Notes: a model not told the origin generated them from the letters alone. A stretch of DNA of 64,000 nt from Aphis gossypii (GCF_020184175.1 NW_026083234.1:19279-83278); one strand, 5' to 3'; shown: positions 46,901 to 59,107, numbered from the stretch's first letter. Translations and numbers: made by a program.

Positions 46901-48255
46901 AAAAAATTTTATGATTTTTCAACTTCAAAATTACTTGAAAATTTTCGCGTTTTCGACAGATTTCGTAAAAATTTGAAATAAAAACGCTTATAAAAAAAAA
47001 TTGTGACTAACGATTTTTAATTTTTTTTAGCTACAATAAAAACAACTCATAAGAAACCTTGTATTAAACTTTCAAAACTTTTTGGTCATCCAAAAATTGT
47101 AATCGACACTTTAAAAAAAATTTCTCAAAAAAATCGAAAATTTCAGTGGTCTATAAATAACTCAAAAAAAGTCAATTTTTTTAATTTTTAGGTCACTCCA
47201 CTCAGATTGTAAAAAAGTCGTATAAAATCATGAAAAAATATGTATATGCATAAATTTTCTTTCTATACCTACCTACTTATCATTCTATTATTATTGAAAT
47301 ATTACTTAAATTACTGTTCTTTCAGTTTTAGATTTACAAAAAAAGTGGAAAAATTTAAAAGATAATTTTCGTAGAAAATGTATTACTAAGTCTGGTATGG
47401 CTGCTAAAAATGCAAAATGTTATACTTATGCTAAAGTATTAGAATTTTTGCGTCCAACAATGGAAAACAGAAAGTAATTAATTTAATGTAAAAATAGTTA
47501 TTAAATATTATAATTTTTTTTTCTGTAGGACTGAGAGCAATATTTCTAGTGAGTCTAGCAACGAAGAACATAGTGACCAAGATAATGAAAGAGAAGATGA
47601 CATATTGATGATTGGCTCGAATGATAGTGAAGTAGATGTCCAATCTCCATCAACCAGCAAAATGTATAATAAAAAAATAGAAAACTCCTTTGAATCAAAT
47701 GAGAATAATAATTTAAGAAACAACCGTCCTTACTCACCTACTATACGTAAAAAATTAAAAACTAAAAACAACAAAACTGAAACATCATTTGAAAACAAAT
47801 TGATTTCTTATTTACATAATAGACCAAAAGAAGAAACTGACCCTGACATATTATTTCTATTATCATTGTTGCCACAAATTAAACAACTCTCACAGGACAA
47901 AAAAACTCAATTATTTATTTATTTTTTAAATGGCATTCAACAAATAAGTCATATTTCTAATAATTTACAAACAGATTTTCATTCTTCACATTCCCAAGGT
48001 TATTCCCCAAGTCCCTCACAGACACCATTAAACGTACTAACTGATCCATCTCCTATTTCACACCATACATTAAATAATATTAATTCTCCTTATCAGTATC
48101 CTATGTTTGCTTCTATGCCACAGCATTATATGCAAAACAATCAAAATATACAATTTTCTCAGTCTACCTATTCTTCTGTAAATCTCCCCCAAAATCAGCC
48201 TAGTACTCAAACACACCACAACAATCTTCCTAGCTATCATGAACATGTTAATTAA
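43956..48255 (+). CDS. MADF-BESS protein of outer Harbinger (spliced)
   Basis: Exons 43956-44016, 44096-44206, 47326-47473 and 47529-48255. Exon sizes match Harbinger 1 for the first two (61 and 111 bp). MADF: MFDTELFIIEVNKEESIWN, KLYHDRVEKHVSWRRVGK, LQKKWKNLKDNFRRK and LEFLRPTMENRK. BESS-like part: ILFLLSLLPQIKQLSQDKK; Gln/Ser/Pro-rich tail. No frame break seen although the partner nuclease is dead. The 47473 donor is GTAATT, weaker than usual. Confidence 0.85.
45740..47325. other. Harbinger 2 intron with dispersed repeat at 46030-47190
   Basis: 46080-46200 has gtgggtaccgctctactgta and tatacgaaaaacgattctga; the rest follows the dispersed repeat in minus orientation, very close to 36820-37700. 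It lies in MADF intron 2 and the nuclease intron. Non-coding. Confidence 0.7.
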
Positions 48256-48769
48256 AATAATACATAATATATCTTAAAATATATTTTATACATTGTTATA
48301 CCACATTATTAAGTTTGAAGTACAAATAATTTTTTTTTTATATTAATATTTTAAAATATTATATAATTTATAAAGAATGATTTTTGTTTTTTTTAATATT
48401 TTATACATTGTTTTAGTATAAACTACAATTATACTAAGTTTGAAGTACCTATCATTTTTTTTTTATATTAATATTTTTAAATATTGTATAATTTATAAAG
48501 AATGATTTTTTTTAATATTTTATACATTTTTATAGTACAAACTATAGTTATACTAAGTTTGAAGTATCATTTTTTTTAAGATTAATATTTGGATTTAATG
48601 CTGTGAAATACAATATTAATTTAATATAATTAATATTTTGTTTTTTTTTTATATTGAACTACAACTCACAAGTATTTTATGCATTTCATTTGTACTACAT
48701 ATATTTTTTATAGCAACCTCTGTATTGATAGTAAATTGCATACAAATTAGTTAGGTGCTTAGTGCTTAC
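48256..48769. other. AT-rich intron and 3' region with short repeats
   Basis: Three ~110-bp imperfect repeats contain tactaagtttgaagta and tataatttataaagaatga (about 48310-48560). No coding sequence. Confidence 0.55.
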
Positions 48770-49626
48770 CTTAATGTAACAGTTAGCCTTTCTTCAGGTG
48801 GAATAGATAACCGTAACACAGTATCTTGCTTTTTCAACTGTCTTCCAATGATATCTAACTGAATAATCAATTACAATTTAAATATATAACTAAATCAATG
48901 TTTTAAAAAATAAAATAGTAATTCAATTTAAGTTCTTTACACTTCATACGTATTTGATTTATATAAAATAATATAATTTAATATTTACCAGCTCATCAAA
49001 TGTTTTAATTGACGTACGGAAATATTTAAAAAACTCTTCCGGATATTGCCTTAATGTCAAAAAAGTTACTTGAAACTGTCCTTCACGCGGCCTTTTTAAG
49101 TTAAGTGGATGTACCCACCAACGACGCTTAAATTTTTTATCTTTTTTTTGTTTTTTATTAATTTTATACAACGCATACACTATACAGACGGCTTCTGCAT
49201 CATTTAAGTCACTTAAGGCATCCATATTTTTAATAAAAATCAAAAATATTTTTCCGTGATCGTGTGATGGTACTGAACGAAATCCGAGTCATGAATGATT
49301 GGCAAGTTTCAAGGCGTGCGTGGTGAAAAAATTTTTCCCGCGCGTTTAAAAACCGCTAACGTACGCTACGGTGTGTAAGATATAAATTCAGCGTTTTGAA
49401 CGCTGCGTCGAAAACGCTAGGTGTGTAACCGGCTTTACTCGAGTAAATGCAGATTCAACAATGATATTATAATATTATTGACATTAAAATAAAATATTGA
49501 CTATTCCGTTTTTATCAATTATTTTAGTGCCATAATGTTTTTATTAGTACAATGTTTGCTATATTTAGATCGCAGACTAGATATTTCGGTATATTATATA
49601 GCATTATCGACAGATATAGTTGGAGG

Positions 49627-50320
49627 TGTAACGTGCCACGTACAATCAGTTGAATGATGTCGATTTGGAAAGGTTTTGTGAAATAATTGAACTCTCGAAA
49701 TTATTCTAAGTGTTTTTTATTTAAAATTATTCTAAGTCCAATTAATTAATTTAATAAAACTTGTGAAAAATATTCTAAGTCCAGGAGACATAAAATATTA
49801 AACTGGGTGACGTGAAGGTGCTTGCGCTAACTCTGGTGGATCACGTCTGAATTGTGCCTAATCTGGGCCCCCTTATATATCGTCCAGGGACTCCCGCGGT
49901 ACCTTCAGGTCCCTGATGGTCATCTGCACCTGCATCCGCTTCTTCCCACGCTTTGCGTTATCTGAACGATGTTGTGCGTCAATTATGTATCTATAATATT
50001 CTACCGGGTGGGTAATTACGCACCTAGTATATTCTACCGGTGGGTAATTACGCATCCACTTATTTCACCAAATAGCAATCATATAGCCATTATTTCTAGC
50101 GGGTAGAAAGCATACGTGTGATGATACCTTTTGATTAGTTATCTTTTACCTTTCATTTTAGGTCCCAAATTGTTGGTCTATACTCGATCATTACTTGCTT
50201 AACTACTCACCCTTAGCATAATTATAGGGATGTTTGTTATGCCCCCTAGCGTTGTGGTTATTGTCGGCTACAGAATGTATTTATATATTATATTTAATAT
50301 AAGTATCAGAGCACGTTGCA
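49627..50320 (+). mobile_element. solo LTR, family B copy 1
   Basis: 694 bp, from TGTAACGTGCCACG to GAGCACGTTGCA, flanked by GAGG on both sides. Contains a TATA-like ccttatatatcg near 49871. Two further copies lie at 56124-56816 and 58438-59107. Confidence 0.82.
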
Positions 50321-50324
50321 GAGG

Positions 50325-52605
50325 GTATAGGGGGGGACTGTTGTACAAATACAGATGGTTGGTGGTGTATACGGGAAATAATTATGTGTTATAATATTAT
50401 GTTATGTCTTAGTGACTATTGTAAATAAAATATTCCCGTAGTCCGTCGAACCAATATTTTATTTATGTACAAAAACACTGAGAATGCACGGAGATGGTGG
50501 ACACCGCAACGGTCTCACACACACACACATACATACACACGCGCATATTATATGCACAGGCAGGCAATATATGGCTTCACCTGCCTCGTTAATAAAATAT
50601 TATTTCGTTTTCATTATAATTATTATGTTATTATATGCAATTTAGTATAAATCCGATGTCCAAACTGGTAGATCAGCATGCCGTCCGTCTAACGAAATTA
50701 TTATTGTGTGTAAAAAGTGAATTTTATAATTTTAAATACCTACTTTTCTATTGTTAATATTATTATAAGCTCCGCCTTATAGCGAGCTGTAATAGTTATC
50801 TATATTATATTTAGTTATTGTATATTATTATTATTGGTATTATAATCTCTGCCATATAGCGAGTTATAGTAAAATTATATTTGTTATATTATACTAAATT
50901 ATGGCTCATGTATAGCCGCTTGTCCATACAATTGTATTTTTGTGTATTATAGTCAATTGGTAGCGGCTGGCCAGCGGTGCACCGACTCATATTGTAAGTT
51001 ATTATTATTATTATTTTTACGTGTTGGCCAGAAGGGCCGTAATATTCATCAAAATTATTTGTTAGTCCTAACGGTCATAGGCAATTAATTATTATTTATT
51101 TATATTATATTTTAACCATATACCTATAGAAAATTATACCTTTTTATTATATTATATTATTCACTACACGGATACCATATTTTTTCGTCAACACCAACTC
51201 TTCTTCCAATCCGTTATTCACTTAAATACAGATATATAAATATACATATAATAAATTGCGTATAACCTGTGCGCGTAAAATATTATAAAAGCAGCCGGGC
51301 TCACGCGCTATAATTGAACGTTCCCGGCGCTATCACCTTGGTTATATTTATATTATATAGTATATATATTATTATATAATACTATAATTTATGTATAATC
51401 AATGATAATATTCATTCATTTCATTCCCTTGTTAGCCGCCCACCAAGTTCGGCGCGTACGATGTATTATTAAATTATAATTATTATGCTTAAAATATTTA
51501 ATTTGCTTTTTAAAATTTAAAATGTTTCAATATTAATTATAGCGAAGTCTACTTGCAGCGAAGCGCATATCCAAAAAATCGAGCTTCACTGAGGCTTTTA
51601 CCTATATCATATATGTATAATATTCATATACCTATATATTATATAGGTAATAAGTATAAACATGGAAGTAAAATAGTGGAAGTTTGATAAATAACTTTGT
51701 TACATCTTAGGTCCTTAAATACTATAATAATATGCATATATATATTATATAATATATATTATATATATATATAATTACTTAAATAATATTATTTTAATGA
51801 TAGAAAAATGTTTATCTTATATTATTATTTCAGTAATGATTAATAATATTACTATATTATTTTTTTTTATGACTTTAATAATAATATAAATGTAATCTAA
51901 TAAATATAATACTATATTATTTTATAAATAATATCATATAAAACAATGAATAATAATATAATATTATTATCTTTACAATTTTGCTATCTGGGTTATTATT
52001 AATCATTGAATAAAATAATCTACAATAGTAATTTAATATTAATTAATAAGTAATATAAACTGATCAAACATAATATTTATTATAAAAAAAAAATATTGTT
52101 ATTACTTTGTACTTGCCTCATAAATAATATTATTTATTTTTACGAAGTTCGTTCTTTTAATAGGATCATAATATTATAATCTATCTACAGTATGGTAATA
52201 TAATATATAATATAACACTTAAATAATAGTGTCAAAAACGTCAAATGACAAAAATATATATTCTGGTTGAACAATGAATAAATGAAATTGTTAGTGTTAT
52301 CACGTCTTAAAAATAAAAATAATAGATACGACCATAGATATATACAACAATCCGATAGCCGTCTTTGTACTATAGTTGTGACTGATATTGAAGTCGGCCG
52401 CCATTTACAAAGCAGGCAATGTTTACATTTATTCTTATCACGAGGACACTGTTAATGCTATTATTAGCACCATTCAACATAAATCATAATATTATCAATT
52501 ATGAATATTATGAATTGCGATTTACGAATATTTGCGAATATAATTGGTTTTTTAAATTACGATTTTAAATATTAATTATTACATTGTTATATACTATTTG
52601 CCATT
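50325..52605. other. AT-rich interval without recognised gene
   Basis: CA/TA microsatellite at 50515-50545, an imperfect duplication around gctccgccttatagcgagc (50770) and ctctgccatatagcgagt (50855), and long AT-rich stretches at 51700-52230. A GC-richer stretch at 52380-52450 lies before the THAP gene and could be its leader. Confidence 0.55.
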
Positions 52606-53483
52606 ATGCCAGTCTCATGCTCAGTGCATGGATGTACAAATAGACAGATACGTGGTTGTTCCCAACATTTTTTTAAGTGAGAATTTTTAGTTATCTATCT
52701 AAAATGAATCCGATTATTATTTGTATTTGATGAATTGTAGGTTTCCTTTAAAAGATTCCAATAAACTACAATTGTGGATTGATGCAGTTAAGCGTAAAGG
52801 ATTTAATCCGAATAATTCTAGTAGAGTGTGTAGTGACCATTTTTTACGCTCCGATTTTGTAGCAAAACCTGGAGGAAGTTATAAATTGATGTTAAAAAAT
52901 GAATCAGTTCCTTCCCTTCTTATGTCTGGAAGTTTGGAACCACCTAAAAAAGTGTTTAATACTGAAATTATTCATGAAACACAACTACAAAGTACTAGTA
53001 TGACAATTACACCTGACTTAAATACTACTATTTTGAAATCACAGGAATCTATTGAATCAGTTGCTATTGATTTATCTATCACTAGTACACCACCAAATAT
53101 TAATTTAACACCCATCAAAACACCACACTCTATATCTCCTTTATTAAAGACACCTTAAAAATTTACTCGGTACTCTTCTACATTAGTAACACCTGCTAGG
53201 AGATTGAAGTTACCAAAATCACCGTTAACTCGTTCAACATCAACATCAACTAAGCTAAAGAAAAAACTAAAATTGCTTCAACAAAAAGTTAGGCGTCAGC
53301 AGTTAAAGATAAATAGTTTACAACAACTATTAAAATTATAAGTAGTAAATTTGAAGGGCTTTCGCAAGAAATTTTTCTCAATCAGCTAAAAAATTGTAAA
53401 AGGCATGCTAAAGGTCATCGGTAAAGCACTGAAATAAAGAAATTTACTTTGACATTGCACTATTATTCACTCAATGCTTATCA
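52606..53483 (+). pseudogene. THAP / P-element-like (THAP9-type) transposase fragment
   Basis: Exon 1 52606-52676: MPVSCSVHGCTNRQ with the first Cys pair. Donor gtgaga. Exon 2 from 52741: FPLKDSNKLQLWIDAVKRKG and SSRVCSDHFLRSDF, completing the C2CH THAP DNA-binding domain. An in-frame TAA follows at 53156. The same frame continues with a coiled coil (KLKKKLKLLQQKVRRQQLK), then in a shifted frame LSQEIFLNQLKNCKRHAKGH and, after another stop, FTLTLHYYSLNAYQYCR, the conserved start of the P-element transposase core. The gene stops there; catalytic residues are gone. Confidence 0.8.
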
Positions 53484-53606
53484 ATATTGCCGTTAGTGAA
53501 ATTCTGCCGTCCTAACCATAAAAAGGGTATCTCCGAAAATTGAAATGTTGGGAAACGGACATAACACGAATTGGAACGTAATGAACTCGTACGGTGATCC
53601 TTAAAC

Positions 53607-53859
53607 TGGGGACGAGGTGGCCGTGCGATCTAAGGCGTCGGTTGCGGCGCAGCCGGTCGCTGGTTCGATCCGCGGTCACCGGGTGGCATTTTTCTTCGGG
53701 CAAGTCACGGTGTCCGAAGAATAAGTGCCGCCATCCCCCACCCCGGGGCATGGCAGAAACCTACGGGTGCCCCATTAGAAATTCTGCCAAATAGGCGTCC
53801 GAACTAGGCCTTCGGGCCCACTCCCGGACTTAAATACGCCGTACGAAAAAAAAAAAAAA
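53607..53859 (+). mobile_element. tRNA-derived SINE, copy 2
   Basis: Same head as 7336-7596 (gaggtggccgtgcgatct; box B ggttcgatcc). Flanked by a perfect 10-bp duplication ATCCTTAAAC (53597-53606 and 53860-53869). It ends aatacgccgtacg plus an A run, with gaactaggccttcgggccc before it, unlike copy 1. Confidence 0.92.
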
Positions 53860-53869
53860 ATCCTTAAAC

Positions 53870-54369
53870 AATTTTTTTTTTAAATTAACTAATTATTATC
53901 CGTAGAATTGATTGGTAATATTTTTAACTGTCTATCATAACTCTAAGTATAAGATAATGGAATTACCTTTAAACTTCTTATCAGAATAAGAAGCTAAAAA
54001 CAGTAAATCCCTTATACTGGAGTTACTGTGTTTTACTTTAAAAATTAAAGATTTATTCAAGATATTAAATACAGTAACTCCACGCAATATTTAAAATATT
54101 ATAATTTATGCATTGAATAATACCAAATATTTTTAAATTCATATGAAAAACTTTAAGATTATCTAAAAGAAAAAAATTTTAAATAAAAAAAACAAAATTT
54201 CTTAAAATGTCTTACTTGACATAAATCGTTTAATAAAAACAAATATATAGTATGGACTTTAAATATTTTATAAATAATAATCTTATATCTTATCAATACT
54301 TAGGTACCTACTAGTAACTAGACAATAGATAAAACTTAACAAAAATAAATTAATATAAATCAGTCTCCT
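53870..54369. other. AT-rich spacer
   Basis: Contains an imperfect inverted pair around cttatactggagttactgtg (54011) and acagtaactcc (54070). No gene recognised. Confidence 0.5.
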
Positions 54370-55765
54370 TCTTCATATAGGTCATTTGCTGTTTCTGAAG
54401 TAGGAAAATCCAACCAAAACTTCCTCCGATTTTGTGACATTAAAGGGATAATACTTTGTTTTTTTGAAGGATGGATTCCTCTCGGGCTTAATTTTTGCAG
54501 TGGTTGTTCGATGCCTTTTTTAACGTGGACTGCTTAAGAAAATCAAGTTATTGAAGTGGGGAATAATCATCATAGGTAGTGGAATACATTAAGTAATCTA
54601 ATCCTCTTTCGGTTTTAATGTGAACTATATCATTTAACATAGGTCTAACAACATTTTTGTTTAATTTGTCTACTGAACATTCTGATTTGTAATCAAAAAA
54701 GTCTTCTACTCTCATTACTTTGGCATCAACAAAACCTTTGTTAGCTGATTTAGTACATTGTTCAAAATCAGAATAATCATATGATTTACCCATTTTTTCA
54801 TAGCCAACTCAACCTGGTGGTGAAAATGGTCGGCAGACATAAAACTATGCTCGGGTTGAAAATAAAATAAACTAATTTTTAGAGCATCGATCTCTTGAGA
54901 ATTAATTATCTGAGTTAAAATTGTAAGAAAGCACCAATTTTTGTTTTGAGCTGAACAATTATCCAGCCAAATCGTTATTTTTATCATGTCTTTGAAATAT
55001 AAAAAAAATGCACGAAAACAATTCGTTAAATCTTCTTGTCTTTTTCTTTGTATACCTTCTTTCCATATTATCGCTAATGGCTTAATACATTCTTTGGGGC
55101 CAATTAGTACAAAGCTTTCATTGAAAGCAATAACCCTTTTGGTAAAAATTGCTGCCTTAAAGTTTTCCATTCTAGGTAACATAATAACTATACTGACTAA
55201 GTCAGCTGATACATACATTTCATCATCTGTGAAAATAATAAAATTTACATTTAGTTATATTATTAATAAAATTTTATTAGATTTTATCTATATTATTTTT
55301 ATTACCTTTCTTGTTTTGAACAGCATGGCCCTCATACTTAGCCCGAGCATTTATATATTGTTCCAAGTGCAAAGTGTATTTTTTGCAAACATCACAACTA
55401 TTACACTGTTCATTTAATGTTTGTTTTGTGTGCGTTGAATCTTGTTAATCAAATACTTCACAAAGTTCACACTCCTCATAGCCTAGTTTGGTGAAAGATA
55501 TATTCATTTCTCTTAATGTTCTTCTATAGAGATCATATGAACATTTAATGGCAGGATTTTTTTCTTTAAAATCAGTATACATGTAGGTCGCATTTATTTC
55601 ATTTGGCAAGATTTCCTGTTGGGGGCATATTCCTTCCTATAATGAGCCACTGTTGGGTTGAATAAATTAATGTGTGCCTTTATTTGTTCTAAATCACATT
55701 TGTTCCATGCAGTTTTATTTATTTTATTTAAAGGAGACACAATTGCACTTTTATCAGTCATGTTG
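54370..55765 (-). pseudogene. unclassified repeat-encoded protein with RNase H-like motifs
   Basis: Read on the minus strand from about 55763 (MTDKSAIVSPLNKINKTAWN): HYRKEYAPNR, then NISFTKLGYEECELCEVF, a Cys cluster CNSCDVCKKYTLHLEQ, a donor at about 55310, and after an intron YVSADLVSIVIMLPRMENF, RKRQEDLTNCFRAFFLYF, MIKITIWLDNCSAQNKNW and HSFMSADHFHHQVELAM. Several stops and frame changes (near 55440, 54790). The Asp in WLDNC and the SAD...VE motif would suit a DDE/RNase H-like nuclease, but this is inference. From memory, such proteins are common and unnamed in aphid genomes. I see no TIRs for this copy. Confidence 0.4.
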
Positions 55766-56123
55766 GTTGAGCATATATTTTGAATAAAATTATCATTTTT
55801 TTATGAAAATCCCAATGTTGCAAGACAAAATAATTTACAGACATATACTTCATTTTCATTACTACTACCCAACTTATACTCATCTTAACCTTCAGATATA
55901 TGATCAATGATACGATTTCTGTGTTAAATTGTTATACTCATTTATATTGTTATAACCAAATTGATTTTCATATTCATCACTACCAGAAATATATGAATAA
56001 TCATCATCAATGGAACTTTTCTGTGAAAGAAAAAAAATATTTATACATATTTAAAATACACAATTATATAATATGTTGTAATTTCTACTCGACATAAAGG
56101 GCATCTATAATATGGTATATTCC
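55766..56123. other. AT-rich stretch
   Basis: No gene or repeat structure supported. Confidence 0.45.
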
Positions 56124-56816
56124 TGCAACGTGCTCTGATACTTATATTAAATATAATATATAAACAACTACATACTGTAGCCAACAATTATTAACACAAC
56201 ACTAAGGGCATAACAAACATCCCTATAATTACGCTAAGCGTGAGCATCCAAGCAAGTATTAATCGAGTATAGACCTACAATTTGGGACCTAAAATGAAAG
56301 GTAAAAACTAATCAAAAGTATGAATCGGTGATGACCCGTATGCTTTTTACCCGCTAGAAAATAATGACTATATGATTGCTATCTGGTGACATGTTGTGGA
56401 TACGTAATTACCACCCGGTAGAATATACTAAATACGTAATCACTCACCCGGTAGAATATTATAGGCACATAATTGACGCACGGCGTCGCGTGGATGATGC
56501 AAGGCATGGGTAGAAGCGGATGTATGTGTACATGACCATCAGGGACCTGAGGGTACCATGGGAGTCCCTGGATGATATATAAGGGGGCCCTGAATAGGCA
56601 CATTTCAGACGTGATCCACCAGAGTTAGAGCGAACACCTTCACGTCACTCAGTTCAATATTTATGTCTCCTGGACTTAGAATATTTTTCACAGTTTAATT
56701 AAATTAATTATTTGGACTTATTTTTCCAATAAAAAAAACACTTAGAAAATATTTCAACTGCGTTCACATTATTTCAAATCTACTTCAGTACGGTTGCTCA
56801 TACGTGGGACGTTACA
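56124..56816 (-). mobile_element. solo LTR, family B copy 2 (minus)
   Basis: 693 bp. Reverse complement starts TGTAACGTCCCACG and ends GAGCACGTTGCA. TTCC flanks on the plus strand (56120-56123, 56817-56820). About the same length as copy 1, opposite orientation. Confidence 0.85.
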
Positions 56817-56820
56817 TTCC

Positions 56821-57499
56821 TATACCATGGCATCCTTGTATAAGTCTCATGGCAAGGAGCACATAACCCTTGGTGTTAGCAAGGTATGCATATATGCAAT
56901 GACAGTAGTAATTGAGTATTGGCATATATAGAATTTATCAGACACAATTGGTTCAACTAAAAATTCAAAGTATGTTAAAAAATCAAATTATATAAATATT
57001 AATTAATATATTATATATGCATGCAGTGCTTGATTTGAACTGCATTGAGTTTTTCTGCTTTTTAAAAAACATTATATGCATACAAGCATACTCTTAATAA
57101 TTATACCCTATTGGATAATGGGTATCAATTATATATTTAAATATTAAGATATACACGTTTTTTTAACTTTTAATTTTTTTCTAATTCAAGTATTGCATGC
57201 ATGGTTTAATAGTTATATATTTTTTAATGTAATATTTATTTATAGGCCAAGTCTTCAAGACTGATGAGAACGATTTGTGGTGTTGTTAGTCGTGCTCGGG
57301 ATATATCTCTTCATCTTCATCGTCCAATCCACGAATAAGATGCAATACTCAAAATAAAACAATAGTAGGACGTTTAGGTATAGATGGTATAGTTGTATCA
57401 CTTGTATCAAAGTGAGTATATTAAATTTCACTATTAATTTGTTTATTGACAATAGGCCATCTTTGTAAAATAAATTCCCTGGCATCAATTTGATTTTCA
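56821..57499. other. AT-rich interval
   Basis: Possible decayed transposase sequence near 57245-57420 (plus-strand frame SSRLMRTICGVVSRARD) but no clear family. Confidence 0.4.
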
Positions 57500-58079
57500 A
57501 CCACAGATTGTATTTCAGGAATTGGCTGGATAAAATGTGGTGATCTAACTACCCCAAAGTTTAGTAATGGACAATGCTTCATACCATTCTGTAAAAAAGG
57601 ACCCCATCCCTACAATAGCCTGGAGAAAAGACAAAATCGTTGAATGGTTGACTTCAAAAGGCTGTTAAGTGGATATGTCATTGGTGAAACATTTGTTGTT
57701 GGAAAAGGTGCAGGAAATTAGACATCATCACGACAAATACGTAATCGATGAAAAAGCTTTGAAATCAAACAAAACTGTACTACGTCTTCCGTCTTACCAC
57801 TGCGAATTGAATGCGATAGAAATGGCGTGGTCGGTTGTGAAAAATCACGTGAAAAAAAACAACACTTCATTCAAAATTAACGACGTAAGACAATTACTGA
57901 TCGATGGCATCAAAAAAGTTACACCAGACATGTGGGCCAATTTTGTAAGTCATGCAATAAAAGAAGAAAACAAACTCTGCACTGTTGACAACAATACGGA
58001 TGAACTATTGGATCAAGAAGATACATCGCATGTCATGCAAATCACAGGGGACACTTCTTCTTCCGATGATTCAGATTGA
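57500..58079 (+). pseudogene. mariner/IS630-type DDE endonuclease, C-terminal remnant
   Basis: VVMDNASYHSVKKDP holds the second catalytic Asp. DKIVEWLTSKGC follows, then a stop near 57666. The frame continues KYVIDEKALKS and VLRLPSYHCELNAIEMAW, the third acidic motif (Glu), through NNTSFKINDVRQLL to an acidic C-terminus ending SSSDDSD at 58079. The N-terminal DNA-binding part and first Asp are missing. From memory, such genes are frequent in insect genomes. Confidence 0.7.
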
Positions 58080-58437
58080 TTTTTATAAGTTTTTGTTATT
58101 ACTTTTTTGTTTTTCATGTATTTTTTGTAAATTTGTGACGACGTATTTCTATGTATTACAATAACCTATATAATTACATATTTAATATAATTTGTTTGCT
58201 TATACTTTTGACGTGTATTTATTGAAATATCTTAAAATATAAACATTGTATAAAAAATATAAAAAAATAGTGTTTATGACAATTCATCACCCTGTATAGT
58301 ATAAGCACATTTTCAACACTGTATACAGGTCGTAGCACACGACGATTGCGGCACATAGTGGGGGAAATCGGGTTCAGCGCCGTCGCTGCTGGTCATTCTG
58401 CATGCGCGTGACGGTACTGATCTCTCGTGGACCGGAA
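58080..58437. other. AT-rich then GC-richer flank
   Basis: 58330-58435 is GC-richer (gccgtcgctgctgg). No gene recognised. Confidence 0.45.
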
Positions 58438-59107
58438 AGTAACGTGCCACGTACAATCAGTAGAATGATGTCGTATCGGATAGGTTATTGTAAAATAAAT
58501 GAAGACTCTTGAAATAATTCTAAGTGTTTTTTATTGAAAATTATTCTAAGTTCAATAAATTAAATAATTAAACTTGTGAAAAATATTCTAAGTCCAAATG
58601 ACAAAACTATTGATCTGGGTGACGTGAAGGTGCTCGCTCTAACTCTGGTGGATCACGTCTGAAATGTGCCTAATTTGGACCCCCTTATATATCGTCCAGA
58701 GACCCCCGCGATACCGGCAGGACCTTGCTGGTCAGCGTCACCTGCATCCGCTTCTTCCCACGCTTTGCGTTATCTGAGCGACGCTGTGTGTTAATTATAT
58801 GTCGATGATTTCCTGTCAAATCATAAGCGTACGTGCAATGATGCTGTATGTGACCATGAGCGATACCGCTGTATAATATTATCGATGCGGCCAGCGTTTC
58901 TAGGAAAAGTTACTCCGCTGTTTTTAAGTTTTTTGATTAGTTTTCGCCTTTCACTTCTACGCCTAAAATTACTGATCATATTTGTTTTAACGAACTCGTC
59001 CGTGAGTTGTAAGAAATATTCCCCATTTTGGATTTGGTCATTTATTATCTACGTTTCGATGCCTATGTATATTATATTTAATATATGAGACATCAGAGCA
59101 CGTTGCA
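58438..59107 (+). mobile_element. solo LTR, family B copy 3
   Basis: 670 bp. Starts AGTAACGTGCCACG (T to A at the tip) and ends GAGCACGTTGCA. Flanks ggaa and ggag differ at one base. TATA-like ccttatatatcg near 58683. The most diverged of the three copies. Confidence 0.78.

Larger units (their letters stand above)
44742..49225 (-). pseudogene. HARBI1-like nuclease of outer Harbinger, inactivated
   Basis: Exons 49225-48989 (MDALSDLNDAEAVCIVYALY; WWVHPLNLKRPREGQFQ), 48858-48770 (PPEERLTVTLR) and 45633-44742. In the third, the first catalytic residue is changed: CVGAVNGKHIRLECP has Asn where the two other Harbingers have Asp. A TAG replaces the Trp codon in GILSNKW (45000-45002), splitting the ORF. 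Second Asp (DIGSYGKESDCNIF) and Glu (QHIECTFG) remain. C-terminal part 44742-44933 is otherwise good (LHNFVRRRDGIH). Confidence 0.92.
40136..49434. mobile_element. PIF/Harbinger transposon 2 (outer)
   Basis: Ends AGCCGGTTACACACCTAGCG and its reverse complement, flanked by TTA on both sides (40133-40135, 49435-49437). Gene order and exon layout match Harbinger 1: plus-strand MADF-BESS gene, minus-strand nuclease. It is interrupted 61 bp from the left end by a second Harbinger (40197-43641) and contains a dispersed repeat at 46030-47190. The nuclease is inactivated. Confidence 0.93.

Noticed and set aside
47431..47737. Minus-strand ORFs rich in Phe/Leu
   Set aside because: Antisense shadows of the MADF exon 4 of the outer Harbinger.
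40136..49434. Outer and inner Harbinger as a single composite element
   Set aside because: Each has distinct TIRs and its own 3-bp duplication.
50515..50545. CA/TA microsatellite as regulatory site
   Set aside because: Simple repeat; nothing links it to a gene.
51700..52230. Palindromic AT-rich stretches as hairpins
   Set aside because: Expected by chance in nearly pure A/T sequence.
49627..59107. One complete LTR retrotransposon between copies 1 and 3
   Set aside because: No gag, protease, RT or integrase frame lies between them, and each copy has its own flanking duplication.
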